Positions 18,030-27,497 of a DNA stretch of 64,000 bases are shown in pieces. The notes under the pieces are model-generated. The model worked only from the letters and a program-made list of their open reading frames with translations, was not told the origin of the DNA and did not search any database. The position numbers and the translations under genes are program-made. Origin of the DNA: Facklamia sp050409585 (GTDB lineage Bacteria > Bacillota > Bacilli > Lactobacillales > Aerococcaceae); the NCBI RefSeq assembly GCF_050409585.1, contig NZ_JBNUPE010000001.1, positions 62,001 to 126,000 of the forward strand, given 5' to 3'. Positions within the stretch are counted from its first letter, which is position 1; the number at the start of each line of letters is the position of its first letter.

Positions 18030-18797
18030 ATGTCCACACTGGAAATCAAAAATCTACACGTAGAAATTGAAGATAAAAAAATATTAAAAGGTGTTAATTT
18101 AACAATTAACACTAATGAAGTGCATGCTATTATGGGACCAAACGGAACAGGTAAGTCTACTCTTTCACAAGCTATCATGGGGCACCCTGACTATACAGTT
18201 ACACAAGGTCAGGTTCTACTTGATGGTGTTGACCTCTTAGAAATGGAAGTCGATGAGCGTGCTAGAGCCGGTCTGTTTATGGCCGTTCAATACCCAAGTG
18301 AGATTTCAGGTGTTACTAATGCCACTCTTATGCGTGAAGCCATCAACTCACGCCGTAAAGAAGATGATCAGATGCCTATTTTTGAATTCTTAGACAAATT
18401 AGATGCAAAAATGGCGCTTTTAGATATGTCTGATGAAATGGTTGAACGTTATGTGAATGAAGGATTCTCAGGGGGCGAAAAAAAACGCAATGAAATCCTT
18501 CAAATGTTAATGATCGAACCTCGTTTTGCTCTCTTAGACGAGATTGATTCTGGCTTAGATATTGACGCTTTACAAGTTGTATCCAAAGGCATCAACTCTT
18601 TACGTGGTGAAGATTTTGGCGCTTTAATTATTACCCACTATCAACGCCTTTTGAACTATGTTGAGCCAGATTTTGTTCATATTATGATGGATGGACGCAT
18701 CGTGAAATCAGGTGGATCTGAGTTAGCCCTAGAATTAGAAGCCAAAGGGTATAAAGAGATAGCTCTCGAAAACGGCATTGAATTAAATGAAGAGTAG
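18030..18797 (+). CDS. sufC: Fe-S cluster assembly ATPase SufC
   Basis: ABC-type ATPase of the SUF system, 255 residues from the ATG at 18030 (AAGGAGCGAG upstream; a start at 18003 would precede the SD). Walker A GPNGTGKST, signature FSGGEKKRNEI and Walker B FALLDEIDSGLDID are the SufC versions. SufC binds SufB and SufD and drives conformational change of the scaffold. First gene of sufCDSUB, which is the usual Firmicutes order. Confidence 0.96.
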   Translation: MSTLEIKNLHVEIEDKKILKGVNLTINTNEVHAIMGPNGTGKSTLSQAIMGHPDYTVTQGQVLLDGVDLLEMEVDERARAGLFMAVQYPSEISGVTNATLMREAINSRRKEDDQMPIFEFLDKLDAKMALLDMSDEMVERYVNEGFSGGEKKRNEILQMLMIEPRFALLDEIDSGLDIDALQVVSKGINSLRGEDFGALIITHYQRLLNYVEPDFVHIMMDGRIVKSGGSELALELEAKGYKEIALENGIELNEE

Positions 18798-18805
18798 GTG
18801 AAAAG

Positions 18806-19975
18806 ATGACTCAACAATTATTCGCACCAACTGTCAACTGGCTTAAGGATATCTTTGACCAAAGTCAACAAGCATTCGAGAATACAAGACTTCCCACCAT
18901 CGAACGATCGAAGATCGAAACCTGGCCTTTATTTGTTGAAGCTCAAAGTAGGCCTTCAGCAGCTGAAAGAAAATTAGCTACTCATCCGGACCTTATCATT
19001 GCTGATTGGCAAAGCGCTCAAACTGATCACGAAGAACTTTTAAAAAAGTATTTATTCCAAGCAGTTCCTGCTAATCAAGATAAAGTTTCTGCTTTCCAAT
19101 TAGCTCATTTAAATCACGGCACCTTGATTTATGTTCCTGATAACTATCAAGGCAATGAAACCTTTGAATGGGAGCAAAATTTCGATGATGGAGCCCATCA
19201 ATATCTACTACTTGCCGTTGGCAAAAACAGTCAGTTTACTTTTTTTGAAAAACTAAAACAAAATCAAGTGGCTAACCATAGTCAAAGCTACACAGTAGAA
19301 ATCATCCTCGAAGATGGAGCAAACTTGCATTATATGGCTATTGATCAAACGAAAACCGACCAAGCTAGCTATATTCGTCGCCATGCTTTGGCTAAGAACG
19401 ACGCTCATATTCAATGGTCAATTGGTTCATTTAATGATGGAGCAACGATTGTCGATTTAGCTTCTAATTTAAAAGGTAAAGGTTCACACGCTCATTTATC
19501 AGAAGTGGCTATTTCTAATCAAAACTTTAAACAAATTTTAGACACCAAAATCAGTAATTATGGCAACCATTCCATTGGACACATTAACCAAAGAGGTGTT
19601 GCCTTAGACCAAGCAGTCCTGACAATGAATGGTATTGGCAAAATTTTCAAAAATGCTAAAAACGCGGATGCTCAACAAGAAAACCGTTTACTCATGCTCT
19701 CTGATCAAGCCCGTGGTGATGCTAACCCCATTCTTTTAATTGATGAATTTGAAGTGACTGCAGGACACGCTGCCTCCGTATCCAAGGTAGATGACAGTCA
19801 ATTATGGTATTTAATGACTCGTGGAGTAAATCGCACTAAAGCAGAATATCTAGTCATCCGTGGCTTCTTAATGCAAACTTTAAATCAAATTAAAGATCCT
19901 GAGAGAAGACAAATGATGATTGATGCTTTAGACCAAAAATTAGAAAGCATAAATTCAGGTGATAGCCTTGACTAG
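18806..19975 (+). CDS. sufD: Fe-S cluster assembly protein SufD
   Basis: 389 residues, beta-helix partner of SufB in the SufBC2D scaffold. The C-terminal block (LLIDEFEVTAGHAASVSKVDDSQLWYLMTRG) contains the family's conserved His in AGHAAS. The central region is diverged, as is normal for SufD. Starts 8 nt after sufC with GTAGGTG upstream. Confidence 0.95.
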   Translation: MTQQLFAPTVNWLKDIFDQSQQAFENTRLPTIERSKIETWPLFVEAQSRPSAAERKLATHPDLIIADWQSAQTDHEELLKKYLFQAVPANQDKVSAFQLAHLNHGTLIYVPDNYQGNETFEWEQNFDDGAHQYLLLAVGKNSQFTFFEKLKQNQVANHSQSYTVEIILEDGANLHYMAIDQTKTDQASYIRRHALAKNDAHIQWSIGSFNDGATIVDLASNLKGKGSHAHLSEVAISNQNFKQILDTKISNYGNHSIGHINQRGVALDQAVLTMNGIGKIFKNAKNADAQQENRLLMLSDQARGDANPILLIDEFEVTAGHAASVSKVDDSQLWYLMTRGVNRTKAEYLVIRGFLMQTLNQIKDPERRQMMIDALDQKLESINSGDSLD

Positions 19976-21206
19976 ACAAAATCTTTTAAAAGTTCGTCAA
20001 GAATTTCCTATACTCGATCAAATCGTTAATGATGAGCCACTTATTTACTTTGATAATGCGGCGACTTCCCAGACCCCTCAATCAGTGGTCGAGGCAATTG
20101 TTGCCTATTATCAACAGGATAATGCCAATGTTCACCGTGGCGTACATACCCTAAGTGAGCGCGCTACCCAAGCCTTTGAAAAAGGTCGTGAAAAAATTGC
20201 GGCTTTTGTCGGGGCAGAAGCCAGTGCCTGCATCTCATTTAGCTCAGGGACAACCGATAGCATCAACAAAATTGCTCGTGGACTCATCGAACCACGCCTT
20301 CAAGATAGAGATATCATACTCACAACGCGCTTAGAGCACCATTCCAACCTAGTGCCTTGGCAAGAAGTATGTAAACGCACCGAAGCTAAGCTCAAATTTA
20401 TGGACCTAACTGCTGATTATCAAGTGGATGTAGAAGCTTTATCACGTAAGTATAAAGATCAGCCAGTCAAAGCAATTGTTATTCAACACTTTTCAAATGT
20501 GTTAGGTGTACAGCAACCCATTCAAGCTCTCAGTCAATGGGCCCACCAACAAGGTGCCCTTTTGATTGTTGATGGCGCTCAAGCCAGTCCACATATTCGT
20601 TTACATTTGAAGGAATGGGAAGTTGATGCCTATGCATTCTCAAGCCATAAAATGTATGGTCCGATGGGATTGGGGATCACCTATTTAGCTAAAGAACATC
20701 ATGAAAGCTGCTTACCGGTTAGCTTCGGTGGTGAGATGATTCACCTAGTAGAGGATACTCAATCCAACTACAAACAAGCTCCATGGAAGTTTGAAGCCGG
20801 CACCCAGGCAATCGCTCAAGTGGTTGGGTTGACTCAAGCAATTCAGTGGATTGAAGCTATTGGTTTTGATCAAATTCAAGCCCAAGAGAAATTATTAGGC
20901 GATAGACTTTATCAAGGAATGAAAGAGTTAGAGGACGTCGTTCTTTATACTCCTGAATCGGCTAAAAGTCATGGTATTCTTTCTTTTAATATTCAGGGAG
21001 TCCATCCGCATGATGCTGCAACAGGTTATGATCAATTAGGGATCGCAGTCCGAGCAGGACACCACTGTGCTCAACCCTTGATGCGTCTGCTAGAAACCCC
21101 AGCGACTTTAAGAGCCAGCCTGATGGTTTATAATACCCTTGAAGAAGTCGACCGTTTTATAGAAGCTACCAAAGAAATAAAGGAGTTTTTCACTTATGGC
21201 ACTTAG
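19968..21206 (+). CDS. sufS: cysteine desulfurase SufS
   Basis: PLP-dependent group II cysteine desulfurase, ~412 residues, supplies sulfur as a persulfide. The PLP-lysine motif is SSHKMYGPMG and the catalytic cysteine lies in RAGHHCAQPLM. The start is uncertain: TTG at 19968 (LTRQNLL, GGTG 6 nt upstream) or GTG at 19959, both overlapping the end of sufD, so translation is coupled. SufU downstream is its sulfur acceptor. Confidence 0.95.
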   Translation: MTRQNLLKVRQEFPILDQIVNDEPLIYFDNAATSQTPQSVVEAIVAYYQQDNANVHRGVHTLSERATQAFEKGREKIAAFVGAEASACISFSSGTTDSINKIARGLIEPRLQDRDIILTTRLEHHSNLVPWQEVCKRTEAKLKFMDLTADYQVDVEALSRKYKDQPVKAIVIQHFSNVLGVQQPIQALSQWAHQQGALLIVDGAQASPHIRLHLKEWEVDAYAFSSHKMYGPMGLGITYLAKEHHESCLPVSFGGEMIHLVEDTQSNYKQAPWKFEAGTQAIAQVVGLTQAIQWIEAIGFDQIQAQEKLLGDRLYQGMKELEDVVLYTPESAKSHGILSFNIQGVHPHDAATGYDQLGIAVRAGHHCAQPLMRLLETPATLRASLMVYNTLEEVDRFIEATKEIKEFFTYGT

Positions 21207-21705
21207 TCGATTAGACCAACTCTATCGTACGATTGTACTTGACCATTCTTCAAACCCTCATCATCGAGGGCATTTAGAAAAACCTACCCATCAAATGCAA
21301 TTACTCAACCCAACTTGTGGTGATGCCATTACTGTGGATATGATCGTTAAAGATAATCAGATTGAACAAATTGCTTTTAATGGTGAAGGTTGCACCATTT
21401 CTATTTCCTCAGCCAGTATGATGACCGATTTAATGATTGGTAAAACGGTTGATGAAGCCATCCAATTAGTGCATGACTTCAATCAATTAGTAGGTGGAAC
21501 AATCGGTGATGATGAAGAAGAAAAAGATGAAGCTGAATTACGCAAACAATTAAAAGATGCAGCTATTTTGGCTGGCGTCAAAAATTTTCCAGCCCGTTAT
21601 AAATGTGCCATTCTTTCTTGGCGAGCCGTCGAGTACGGACTCGATCAAAACCGCAATGAACAATTGCTCCATCAAGATGGCATTGAAAGAAAGGAAGATG
21701 AATAA
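21196..21705 (+). CDS. sufU: sulfur-transfer zinc protein SufU
   Basis: About 169 residues. Zinc ligands typical of Gram-positive SufU are present: Cys and Asp in NPTCGD, Cys in GEGCTIS and Cys in RYKCAILSW, plus the 18-residue insertion that separates SufU from IscU. In B. subtilis SufU accepts persulfide from SufS by ligand exchange and is not the scaffold. AAAGGAG precedes the ATG; it overlaps sufS by 11 nt and its stop overlaps the sufB start. Confidence 0.96.
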   Translation: MALSRLDQLYRTIVLDHSSNPHHRGHLEKPTHQMQLLNPTCGDAITVDMIVKDNQIEQIAFNGEGCTISISSASMMTDLMIGKTVDEAIQLVHDFNQLVGGTIGDDEEEKDEAELRKQLKDAAILAGVKNFPARYKCAILSWRAVEYGLDQNRNEQLLHQDGIERKEDE

Positions 21706-23099
21706 TGTCAGAAGTTCCTGTATTAGGTGAATACGAATACGGTTTTAAAGACGATGCTAAAATCCTCTTTTCGACTGGAAAAGGACTTAATGAGCAAGTC
21801 ATCCGTACGATTTCAAAAGAAAAAGATGAACCCGAGTGGATGCTTGACTTCCGGTTAAAAGCTTATGAAACTTTCCGCAATAAAAAAGCCTCTACCTGGG
21901 GCGTTGATTTATCTGATTTAAATTTCGACGATTATATCTACTATCTAAAAGCAACCGACCAACCTGTTCGTACATGGGATGAGGTGCCAGACAAAATTAA
22001 AGAAACATTTGAACGTCTAGGTGTGCCAGAAGCCGAACGGGCTTTCTTAGCTGGAACCAGTGTTCAGTATGAATCAGAAACCGTATATTCGCGAATGAAA
22101 GACGAAGTGGATAAATTAGGCATAATCTTTACCGATACCGACTCTGCTTTAAAAGACCATCCCGAACTTTTTAGAGAACATTTTGCCTCAGTCATTCATC
22201 CCAATGAAAACTTTCAAACAGCCTTGAACTCAGCTTGTTGGAGTGGTGGATCTTTTATCTATATTCCTAAAGGGGTTAAAGTTGATATGCCACTTCAAGC
22301 CTATTTCCGTTTAAACAATTCGAGTGTGGCACAATTTGAACGCACCTTAATTATTGTGGATGAAGGGGCGAGCGTGCATTATGTGGAAGGTTGTACTGCT
22401 CCAACTTATTCCGCCACTTCCATGCATACTGGGGTGGTGGAAATCGTTGTTAAGAAAAATGCAACATGTCGCTACACAACCATTCAAAACTGGTCCAATA
22501 ATGTCTACAACCTAGTAACACAGCGTGGAATAGTTGCTGAGGGTGGTACCTTGGAATGGGTAGATGGTAACTTAGGCTCTTATAAAACGATGAAGTACCC
22601 TTCCTGTCGCTTAAATGGCGAGGGAGCTAGAGGAACTGTCTTATCCATTGCCTTTGCCGGCGAGGGACAACATCAACATTCTGGAGCTAAAATCTATCAC
22701 AATGCTCCAAACACTTCCTCAACCATTGTTTCCAAATCGATTGCTAAAGATGGGGGAAATGTCGATTATATGGGGCAGTTGTACTTTGGCCCTGAAGCAG
22801 ATGGGGCTAAATCCCACGTAGAGTGTGACACCATTATCATGGATGAAAAATCAAAATCAGATACCATCCCTTTCAATGAAGTCCATAATTCTAATGTCTC
22901 ATTAGAACATGAAGCGAAAGTGTCGCGTATTTCTGAAGAACAGCTCTTTTACTTAATGAGTCGTGGTATTAGCGAAGAAAAAGCGACTGAAATGATCATC
23001 ATGGGCTTTGTCGAACCTTTTGCCAAGGAATTGCCATTGGAATATGCTGTCGAGTTGAACCGTCTGATTGCTTATGAGATGGAAGGTAGCGTGGGTTAA
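21705..23099 (+). CDS. sufB: Fe-S cluster assembly scaffold SufB
   Basis: 464 residues, the scaffold subunit on which the cluster forms. Highly conserved blocks such as VHYVEGCTAPTYS, GEGQHQHSGAKI and FNEVHNSNVSLEHEAKVSRI are intact, including the Cys and His proposed to bind the nascent cluster. Last gene of the operon; a promoter for the cold-shock gene follows, and I see no clear terminator directly after it. Confidence 0.97.
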   Translation: MSEVPVLGEYEYGFKDDAKILFSTGKGLNEQVIRTISKEKDEPEWMLDFRLKAYETFRNKKASTWGVDLSDLNFDDYIYYLKATDQPVRTWDEVPDKIKETFERLGVPEAERAFLAGTSVQYESETVYSRMKDEVDKLGIIFTDTDSALKDHPELFREHFASVIHPNENFQTALNSACWSGGSFIYIPKGVKVDMPLQAYFRLNNSSVAQFERTLIIVDEGASVHYVEGCTAPTYSATSMHTGVVEIVVKKNATCRYTTIQNWSNNVYNLVTQRGIVAEGGTLEWVDGNLGSYKTMKYPSCRLNGEGARGTVLSIAFAGEGQHQHSGAKIYHNAPNTSSTIVSKSIAKDGGNVDYMGQLYFGPEADGAKSHVECDTIIMDEKSKSDTIPFNEVHNSNVSLEHEAKVSRISEEQLFYLMSRGISEEKATEMIIMGFVEPFAKELPLEYAVELNRLIAYEMEGSVG

Positions 23100-23144
23100 A
23101 TCTCTATTAAATGATTTAAATTGTTATTTATTTTAAAATAAGTG

Positions 23145-23173
23145 TTGACAAGTCATCCAATAAGGAACATACT
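23145..23173 (+). promoter_or_regulatory. cold-shock gene promoter
   Basis: TTGACA (23145-23150), 17 nt, CATACT (23168-23173). It implies a ~115-nt 5' untranslated leader, the long leader usual for csp mRNAs that respond to temperature. Confidence 0.8.
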
Positions 23174-23296
23174 GTGTCTTGTAGTAAAGAAATAAGTTAA
23201 TTAAGTCATTTTCATTCAACCATGTAAAATCTTCTTTTAAATTATTTAGTTATTGCAATACAAAGTGCTTAAGACGCACACAGGAGGATTTACATT

Positions 23297-23497
23297 ATGA
23301 ACACAGGTACAGTAAAATGGTTTAATGCAGACAAAGGTTTTGGATTTATCGAAGGTCAGGATGGAAATGACGTATTCGCACATTTCTCTAACATCCAAGG
23401 TGACGGCTTTAAATCCTTAGACGAAGGTCAAACAGTAACATATGACATAGAAGCTGGCCCACGTGGCAACCAAGCTACTAATATTGTTAAACTATAA
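23297..23497 (+). CDS. cold-shock protein (CspA family)
   Basis: 66-residue single cold-shock domain RNA chaperone. RNP1 (KGFGFIEG) and RNP2 (DVFAHFSNI) nucleic-acid-binding motifs are intact, and length is normal. AGGAGG lies 7-8 nt before the ATG. Stands alone behind a long leader. Confidence 0.97.
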   Translation: MNTGTVKWFNADKGFGFIEGQDGNDVFAHFSNIQGDGFKSLDEGQTVTYDIEAGPRGNQATNIVKL

Positions 23498-23540
23498 TTA
23501 ACCTTATCAAAGGCATCCTTTAGTGGATGTCCCAGATTGA

Positions 23541-23590
23541 AGACAAACCCTGCTTGAGTTAATCTCAAATAAGGGTTTGTCTTTGTTTGG
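23541..23590 (+). terminator. csp terminator
   Basis: Stem AGACAAACCCT (23541-23551) pairs with AGGGTTTGTCT (23572-23582), and the loop itself contains TGAG/CTCA. A T-rich tail follows. Confidence 0.8.
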
Positions 23591-23599
23591 CTCTATGTC

Positions 23600-23642
23600 A
23601 AATAGGGTTGATGGAAGAAAAATTCTTCCTTCAACCCTATTT
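23600..23642. repeat. near-perfect inverted repeat
   Basis: Arms of ~19 nt (AAATAGGGTTGA...GGAAGAA with TTCTTCC...TCAACCCTATTT) with one mismatch and a tiny loop. It has no proper T-run on either strand, so it is a stable hairpin rather than a clear terminator. Confidence 0.7.
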
Positions 23643-23668
23643 ATTATAGAACCATTATTATACATAAA

Positions 23669-23711
23669 AAAGCCCTCTAAACCACTAAGAAATAGTGATT
23701 TAGAGGGCTTT
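23669..23711 (-). terminator. ugpQ terminator
   Basis: Stem AAAGCCCTCTAAACCACTA / TAGTGATTTAGAGGGCTTT, one G-U pair. On the minus strand it is followed by T6, so it fits as the end of the leftward ugp operon, though it can also stop rightward transcripts. Confidence 0.8.
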
Positions 23712-23723
23712 GTCTACAGTCTG

Positions 23724-23756
23724 ATTCCTTCTGTTTACCCAGAAGGAATTTTTTGC
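23724..23756 (+). terminator. second rightward terminator
   Basis: Stem ATTCCTTCTG / CAGAAGGAAT followed by T6 on the plus strand, just before the convergent ugpQ stop codon. Confidence 0.75.
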
Positions 23757-23762
23757 TAGAAC

Positions 23763-24497
23763 TTAAATTAATTCTAAAGCTCTCTCAACATAGTTGGTTA
23801 TAATGCGATCCACACCTGCATCAATCATCATCTGGATATGATCAGCTTCATTGACTGTGTAAGTGTTAATTTCGACTCCCTGACGATGACATTCTTCAAT
23901 ATCTTCTAAGTCTAAAGTCACAAAAGCAGGATGATAATGACCGACACCATGTTCCTTACAATATTTACCAGGGTTTAATTGACCCGACGCCGTTAAAAAG
24001 CCGTATTCAATTTTACTATCCCCTGCTAGGCGCATAAAATCACGCACACTGTGGTGATTAAAAGATGAAATCAAAACACGATCTTCTAATTTAAATTCCC
24101 TGATTAATTCTAAAACTTTAGCATTAAGACCCTCATAGCGAAAAATGTTAGTTTTCAACTCGATATTAACTTTAATATCTAGAGGCTGCATCCATTCAAA
24201 AAATTCGCGCAAAGTCGGAATTTGAATGTCTCTTGCGGACTTAACTTGTGTTTCTTTGAAGTTAGCATAATAGTTATACTGACGTAATTCAATTAAGGTC
24301 ATATCTTTTACATAGCCACTACCTGTTGAAGTGCGATCAATCGCTTCATCATGAATGATGACTACCTCTTGGTCTTTGGTTAAATGGACATCTAACTCAA
24401 TGCCTTCAATCGGAAATTTTGTCGCTTCTTTGAAAGCTAACATGGTGTTTTCAGGATATATTCCAGAATAACCGCGATGTGCAATAATTTTTACCAT
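23763..24497 (-). CDS. ugpQ: glycerophosphodiester phosphodiesterase
   Basis: Cytosolic GDPD, 244 residues, TIM-barrel that hydrolyses glycerophosphodiesters to glycerol-3-phosphate and an alcohol. The catalytic IIAHRGYSGIYPENT, the metal ligands in GIELDVHLTKD, the second His in VVIIHDEAIDR and the Glu of IELK are present. No signal peptide, so it acts on imported diesters. Its start touches the ugpC stop, confirming it as the last gene of the ugp operon. Confidence 0.93.
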   Translation of the reverse strand: MVKIIAHRGYSGIYPENTMLAFKEATKFPIEGIELDVHLTKDQEVVIIHDEAIDRTSTGSGYVKDMTLIELRQYNYYANFKETQVKSARDIQIPTLREFFEWMQPLDIKVNIELKTNIFRYEGLNAKVLELIREFKLEDRVLISSFNHHSVRDFMRLAGDSKIEYGFLTASGQLNPGKYCKEHGVGHYHPAFVTLDLEDIEECHRQGVEINTYTVNEADHIQMMIDAGVDRIITNYVERALELI

Positions 24498-25630
24498 TAT
24501 TTATCAAAATCCTCTCCCACTATTCGATTGAGTATCGATGCTTCTGTTTTCTGATCAAACAACATGATTTTATTCAAGTCCAACTGAACTTGAACTTCTT
24601 CGCCAATTTTAACAGGACGTGCCGGTGAAAAACGAGCCACCAACTCCCGACTAGAAGTAGGATGATCAAAATAAACAAAAGTGTCAGAGCCTACTTGCTC
24701 AACATTTTTAGCGATAACATTCAAACCTGAGGTGTTTAAACCCTCGGCCTTATGGTGCATGTCCTCCGGGCGAATGCCAATATAAACTTCCTGGTCTTCT
24801 ACTTCAACAAGCAACTGATCTTTAACTTCTTCAGCGAGCTCAAACGATTGATCAGCAATTTTAAGGTTTACTTTCCCATCTTTAATGACTAATCTACCAT
24901 TGAACATATTAATCATGGGTGACCCAATAAATTCAGCAACAAACTTATTACATGGATTATAATACAAATTGGCCGGTGTGTCATATTGTTCGATACTTCC
25001 AGCATTCATCACAGCTATTCGCGTTCCCATTGTCATGGCTTCTGTTTGGTCATGGGTAACATAAACAAAGGTCGTTCCTAATTCACGATGCAACTGGGTA
25101 ATTTCAGACCGCATCGATACCCGTAATTTAGCGTCTAAGTTGGATAGAGGCTCATCTAATAGAAAAACCTTAGGATTTCGCACCATAGCTCGACCTAAAG
25201 CCACTCTTTGACGTTGTCCCCCTGATAAAGCGCCTGGTTTCTTGTCAAGTAGTTCCGTTAACTGAAGCGCTTTAGCAACTTGCTCTACGCGTAATTGACG
25301 ATCCTTTTTACTGATTCCATTCATCTTCATTGAAAATCCCATATTATCACGAACATTCATATGTGGATAAAGCGCGTAAGATTGGAAAACCATGGCAATG
25401 TCACGATCTTTTGGCTGTAAGTTATTAACCCTTAAATCACCAATCCAGAGTTCTCCTTCTGAAATACTCTCTAAACCAGCAATCATACGTAAAGTTGTTG
25501 ACTTGCCACAGCCAGAAGGACCTACTAATACGATGAACTCTTTATCTTCAATTTCCAAATCAATATTTTTGACTGCTTTAAAGCCATCATCATAGATTTT
25601 AGCAACTTTTCTTAAACTTAATTTCGCCAT
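24497..25630 (-). CDS. ugpC: glycerol-3-phosphate ABC transporter ATP-binding protein
   Basis: ATPase of the Ugp importer, 377 residues. Walker A GPSGCGKST, signature LSGGQRQR, VFLLDEPLSNLD and an OB-type C-terminal domain. It is the same family as msmK at 6.6 kb but is encoded inside the operon, so it is likely dedicated. Lies 13 nt after ugpE. Confidence 0.9.
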   Translation of the reverse strand: MAKLSLRKVAKIYDDGFKAVKNIDLEIEDKEFIVLVGPSGCGKSTTLRMIAGLESISEGELWIGDLRVNNLQPKDRDIAMVFQSYALYPHMNVRDNMGFSMKMNGISKKDRQLRVEQVAKALQLTELLDKKPGALSGGQRQRVALGRAMVRNPKVFLLDEPLSNLDAKLRVSMRSEITQLHRELGTTFVYVTHDQTEAMTMGTRIAVMNAGSIEQYDTPANLYYNPCNKFVAEFIGSPMINMFNGRLVIKDGKVNLKIADQSFELAEEVKDQLLVEVEDQEVYIGIRPEDMHHKAEGLNTSGLNVIAKNVEQVGSDTFVYFDHPTSSRELVARFSPARPVKIGEEVQVQLDLNKIMLFDQKTEASILNRIVGEDFDK

Positions 25631-25643
25631 AAATATTCTCTCC

Positions 25644-26516
25644 TTATCCTTTCACTGCTCCGGCCGTAAGTCCCTTTACCATATTCCTTGATCCAACAAT
25701 AAAAATAAGCAGACTTGGAACCATACAGATCATAACCCCTGCAACCATTAAAACCAGTGACTGTGAATCCACCGAATTCAGCATGCTAATACCTATCTGA
25801 ACGGTACGATTCTGATCATTATTTGTCACTAGTAAAGGCCACATATACATATTCCATCCCGATAAGAATGATTGAACAGACATAGCTCCTAAGGTTGGTT
25901 TAATCAAAGGCATCAAAATGGTTAAAACAAATCTGAAATCTGTACAACCATCTACCTTAGCAGCTTCATACACTTCATAAGGAAAGCTCTGCAAGGCTTG
26001 AACGCATAAGAAGATATTAAAGGCTGAAATAATAAAGGGTATGATTAACACGTAGAGGGAATCATTCCAACCCCAAGATGAAATCATTAAGAATTGCGAA
26101 ATAATAACGGCTTCGCCTGGAATCATCATTGTCGATAGGATCAATGCATATAACAGCCCTTTACCTTTGAAGTTCAAAAAGCGAAAGGCGAAAGCAGCTA
26201 AGACAGAAGTTATTAACTGACTAAGAGTGATGGCTACTGCAACAATCATTGAATTTCTTATATAAATTCCTATCGGTGCTATTTTAAAAACATCAAGAAA
26301 GTTAGTTAATGTAGGATTTTTAGGAAACCAAACACTTTCTGGATCGTATAACTCTCCAGAAGGTTTAACGGACATCATTAGCCCGTACAATAAAGGCGAA
26401 AGAACAATCAGTAACATAACTATATTTAAAAGCAATCGTACAATACTCCATACAGTGATTGATTCGCGTCTTTTTTTAATTTTATTGTCCTTATTTTCTT
26501 TAATAAGTTCTGCCAT
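25644..26516 (-). CDS. ugpE: glycerol-3-phosphate ABC transporter permease
   Basis: 290 residues, six predicted transmembrane helices, CUT1-type permease. The coupling loop reads EVYEAAKVDGCTDFRFVLTILMPLI (shown here by its key EAAKVDG part). The soluble N-terminus is short and basic. Its ATG overlaps the ugpA stop region (26516), indicating coupled translation. Confidence 0.9.
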   Translation of the reverse strand: MAELIKENKDNKIKKRRESITVWSIVRLLLNIVMLLIVLSPLLYGLMMSVKPSGELYDPESVWFPKNPTLTNFLDVFKIAPIGIYIRNSMIVAVAITLSQLITSVLAAFAFRFLNFKGKGLLYALILSTMMIPGEAVIISQFLMISSWGWNDSLYVLIIPFIISAFNIFLCVQALQSFPYEVYEAAKVDGCTDFRFVLTILMPLIKPTLGAMSVQSFLSGWNMYMWPLLVTNNDQNRTVQIGISMLNSVDSQSLVLMVAGVMICMVPSLLIFIVGSRNMVKGLTAGAVKG

Positions 26517-27400
26517 TATGCACTCTCCTTTCCACGGATTTTAAACATGATAATGGTCAAGATCATAACGATTAAAAATAAAACAACTGACTCGGCTGAA
26601 GCATAGCCATAGCGATAATTCATAAAGGCATTTCGATAAATATCATAAACAATCACATTCGTTGCTTGACCTGGACCACCCTTGGTTAAAATATTTATCT
26701 GTCCAAACCCTTGGAAAGCGTTAATAACGTTGGTTACAACCACGAAAAAAAGGGTTGGCTTCAATGATGGAATGGTTATATAAATAAATTTCTTAATCCC
26801 GTTTGCCCCATCAATCGAAGCTGATTCATAAAGAGAATCGTCAATGCTGGCTAAGCCAGATGAGAAATACAAAAAATTCATCCCTGAATTCAACCAGCCG
26901 GTCAAAATACCCACAACTAATAAGGCACTGCTTGGTTGAGAGAGATAATTAATATAAGTTCCCAAAATCCGGTTCACAATCCCAACCGTTGGATTTAACA
27001 TCACTTGAAAAATCATGGCCATTCCAGCAGACGCAATTGCCATTGGCATAGCGTATGAAGTTGAAAAAATTTTAATTCCTGGGAATGTTTTTTGACATAA
27101 AAGTGCTGTAATAAAGCCTAATACAACGCCTACAAAAACAACTATAACAACAAATTTAAAAGATACTAAAACACTGTTCCAAAAGCTTTCACTTGCAAAA
27201 AGTTCTGTATAATTCCCCAAACCAAGATATTCTGCATTTTGTCCTAAATTATTGGTCAAAAATAAACTCCGATAAATGGTCTGAAAAAATGGCCAGAACA
27301 TAAATACAGATAAGATTGTCATCGCTGGGAGTAAATAGCCATATCCTTTTACTTTTTCCCAAGTACTTCTCTTTGGCTCGATGATTACAATTTCTTCCAT
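26516..27400 (-). CDS. ugpA: glycerol-3-phosphate ABC transporter permease
   Basis: 294 residues from the ATG at 27400, chosen for AGAGGTGGA 4-5 nt upstream. An ATG further out has no SD. Six transmembrane helices; the EAA loop YESASIDGANGIKKFIYI contacts UgpC. The first permease gene of the operon follows an internal hairpin after ugpB. Confidence 0.9.
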   Translation of the reverse strand: MEEIVIIEPKRSTWEKVKGYGYLLPAMTILSVFMFWPFFQTIYRSLFLTNNLGQNAEYLGLGNYTELFASESFWNSVLVSFKFVVIVVFVGVVLGFITALLCQKTFPGIKIFSTSYAMPMAIASAGMAMIFQVMLNPTVGIVNRILGTYINYLSQPSSALLVVGILTGWLNSGMNFLYFSSGLASIDDSLYESASIDGANGIKKFIYITIPSLKPTLFFVVVTNVINAFQGFGQINILTKGGPGQATNVIVYDIYRNAFMNYRYGYASAESVVLFLIVMILTIIMFKIRGKESA

Positions 27401-27432
27401 CTTTCCACCTCTTCCCATCAAAAACCTTCCAC

Positions 27433-27478
27433 ATAAAAAATCGAGAGAACACCAATAATGAAGCTCCCTCGATTATCT
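27433..27478 (-). terminator. intra-operon hairpin after ugpB
   Basis: On the minus strand, ATCGAGGGA pairs with TCTCTCGAT and is followed by T6. It lies between ugpB and ugpA. Such leaky terminators commonly let the binding protein be made in excess over the membrane parts. Confidence 0.7.
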
Positions 27479-27497
27479 ATACATTTAATTCATTAAA

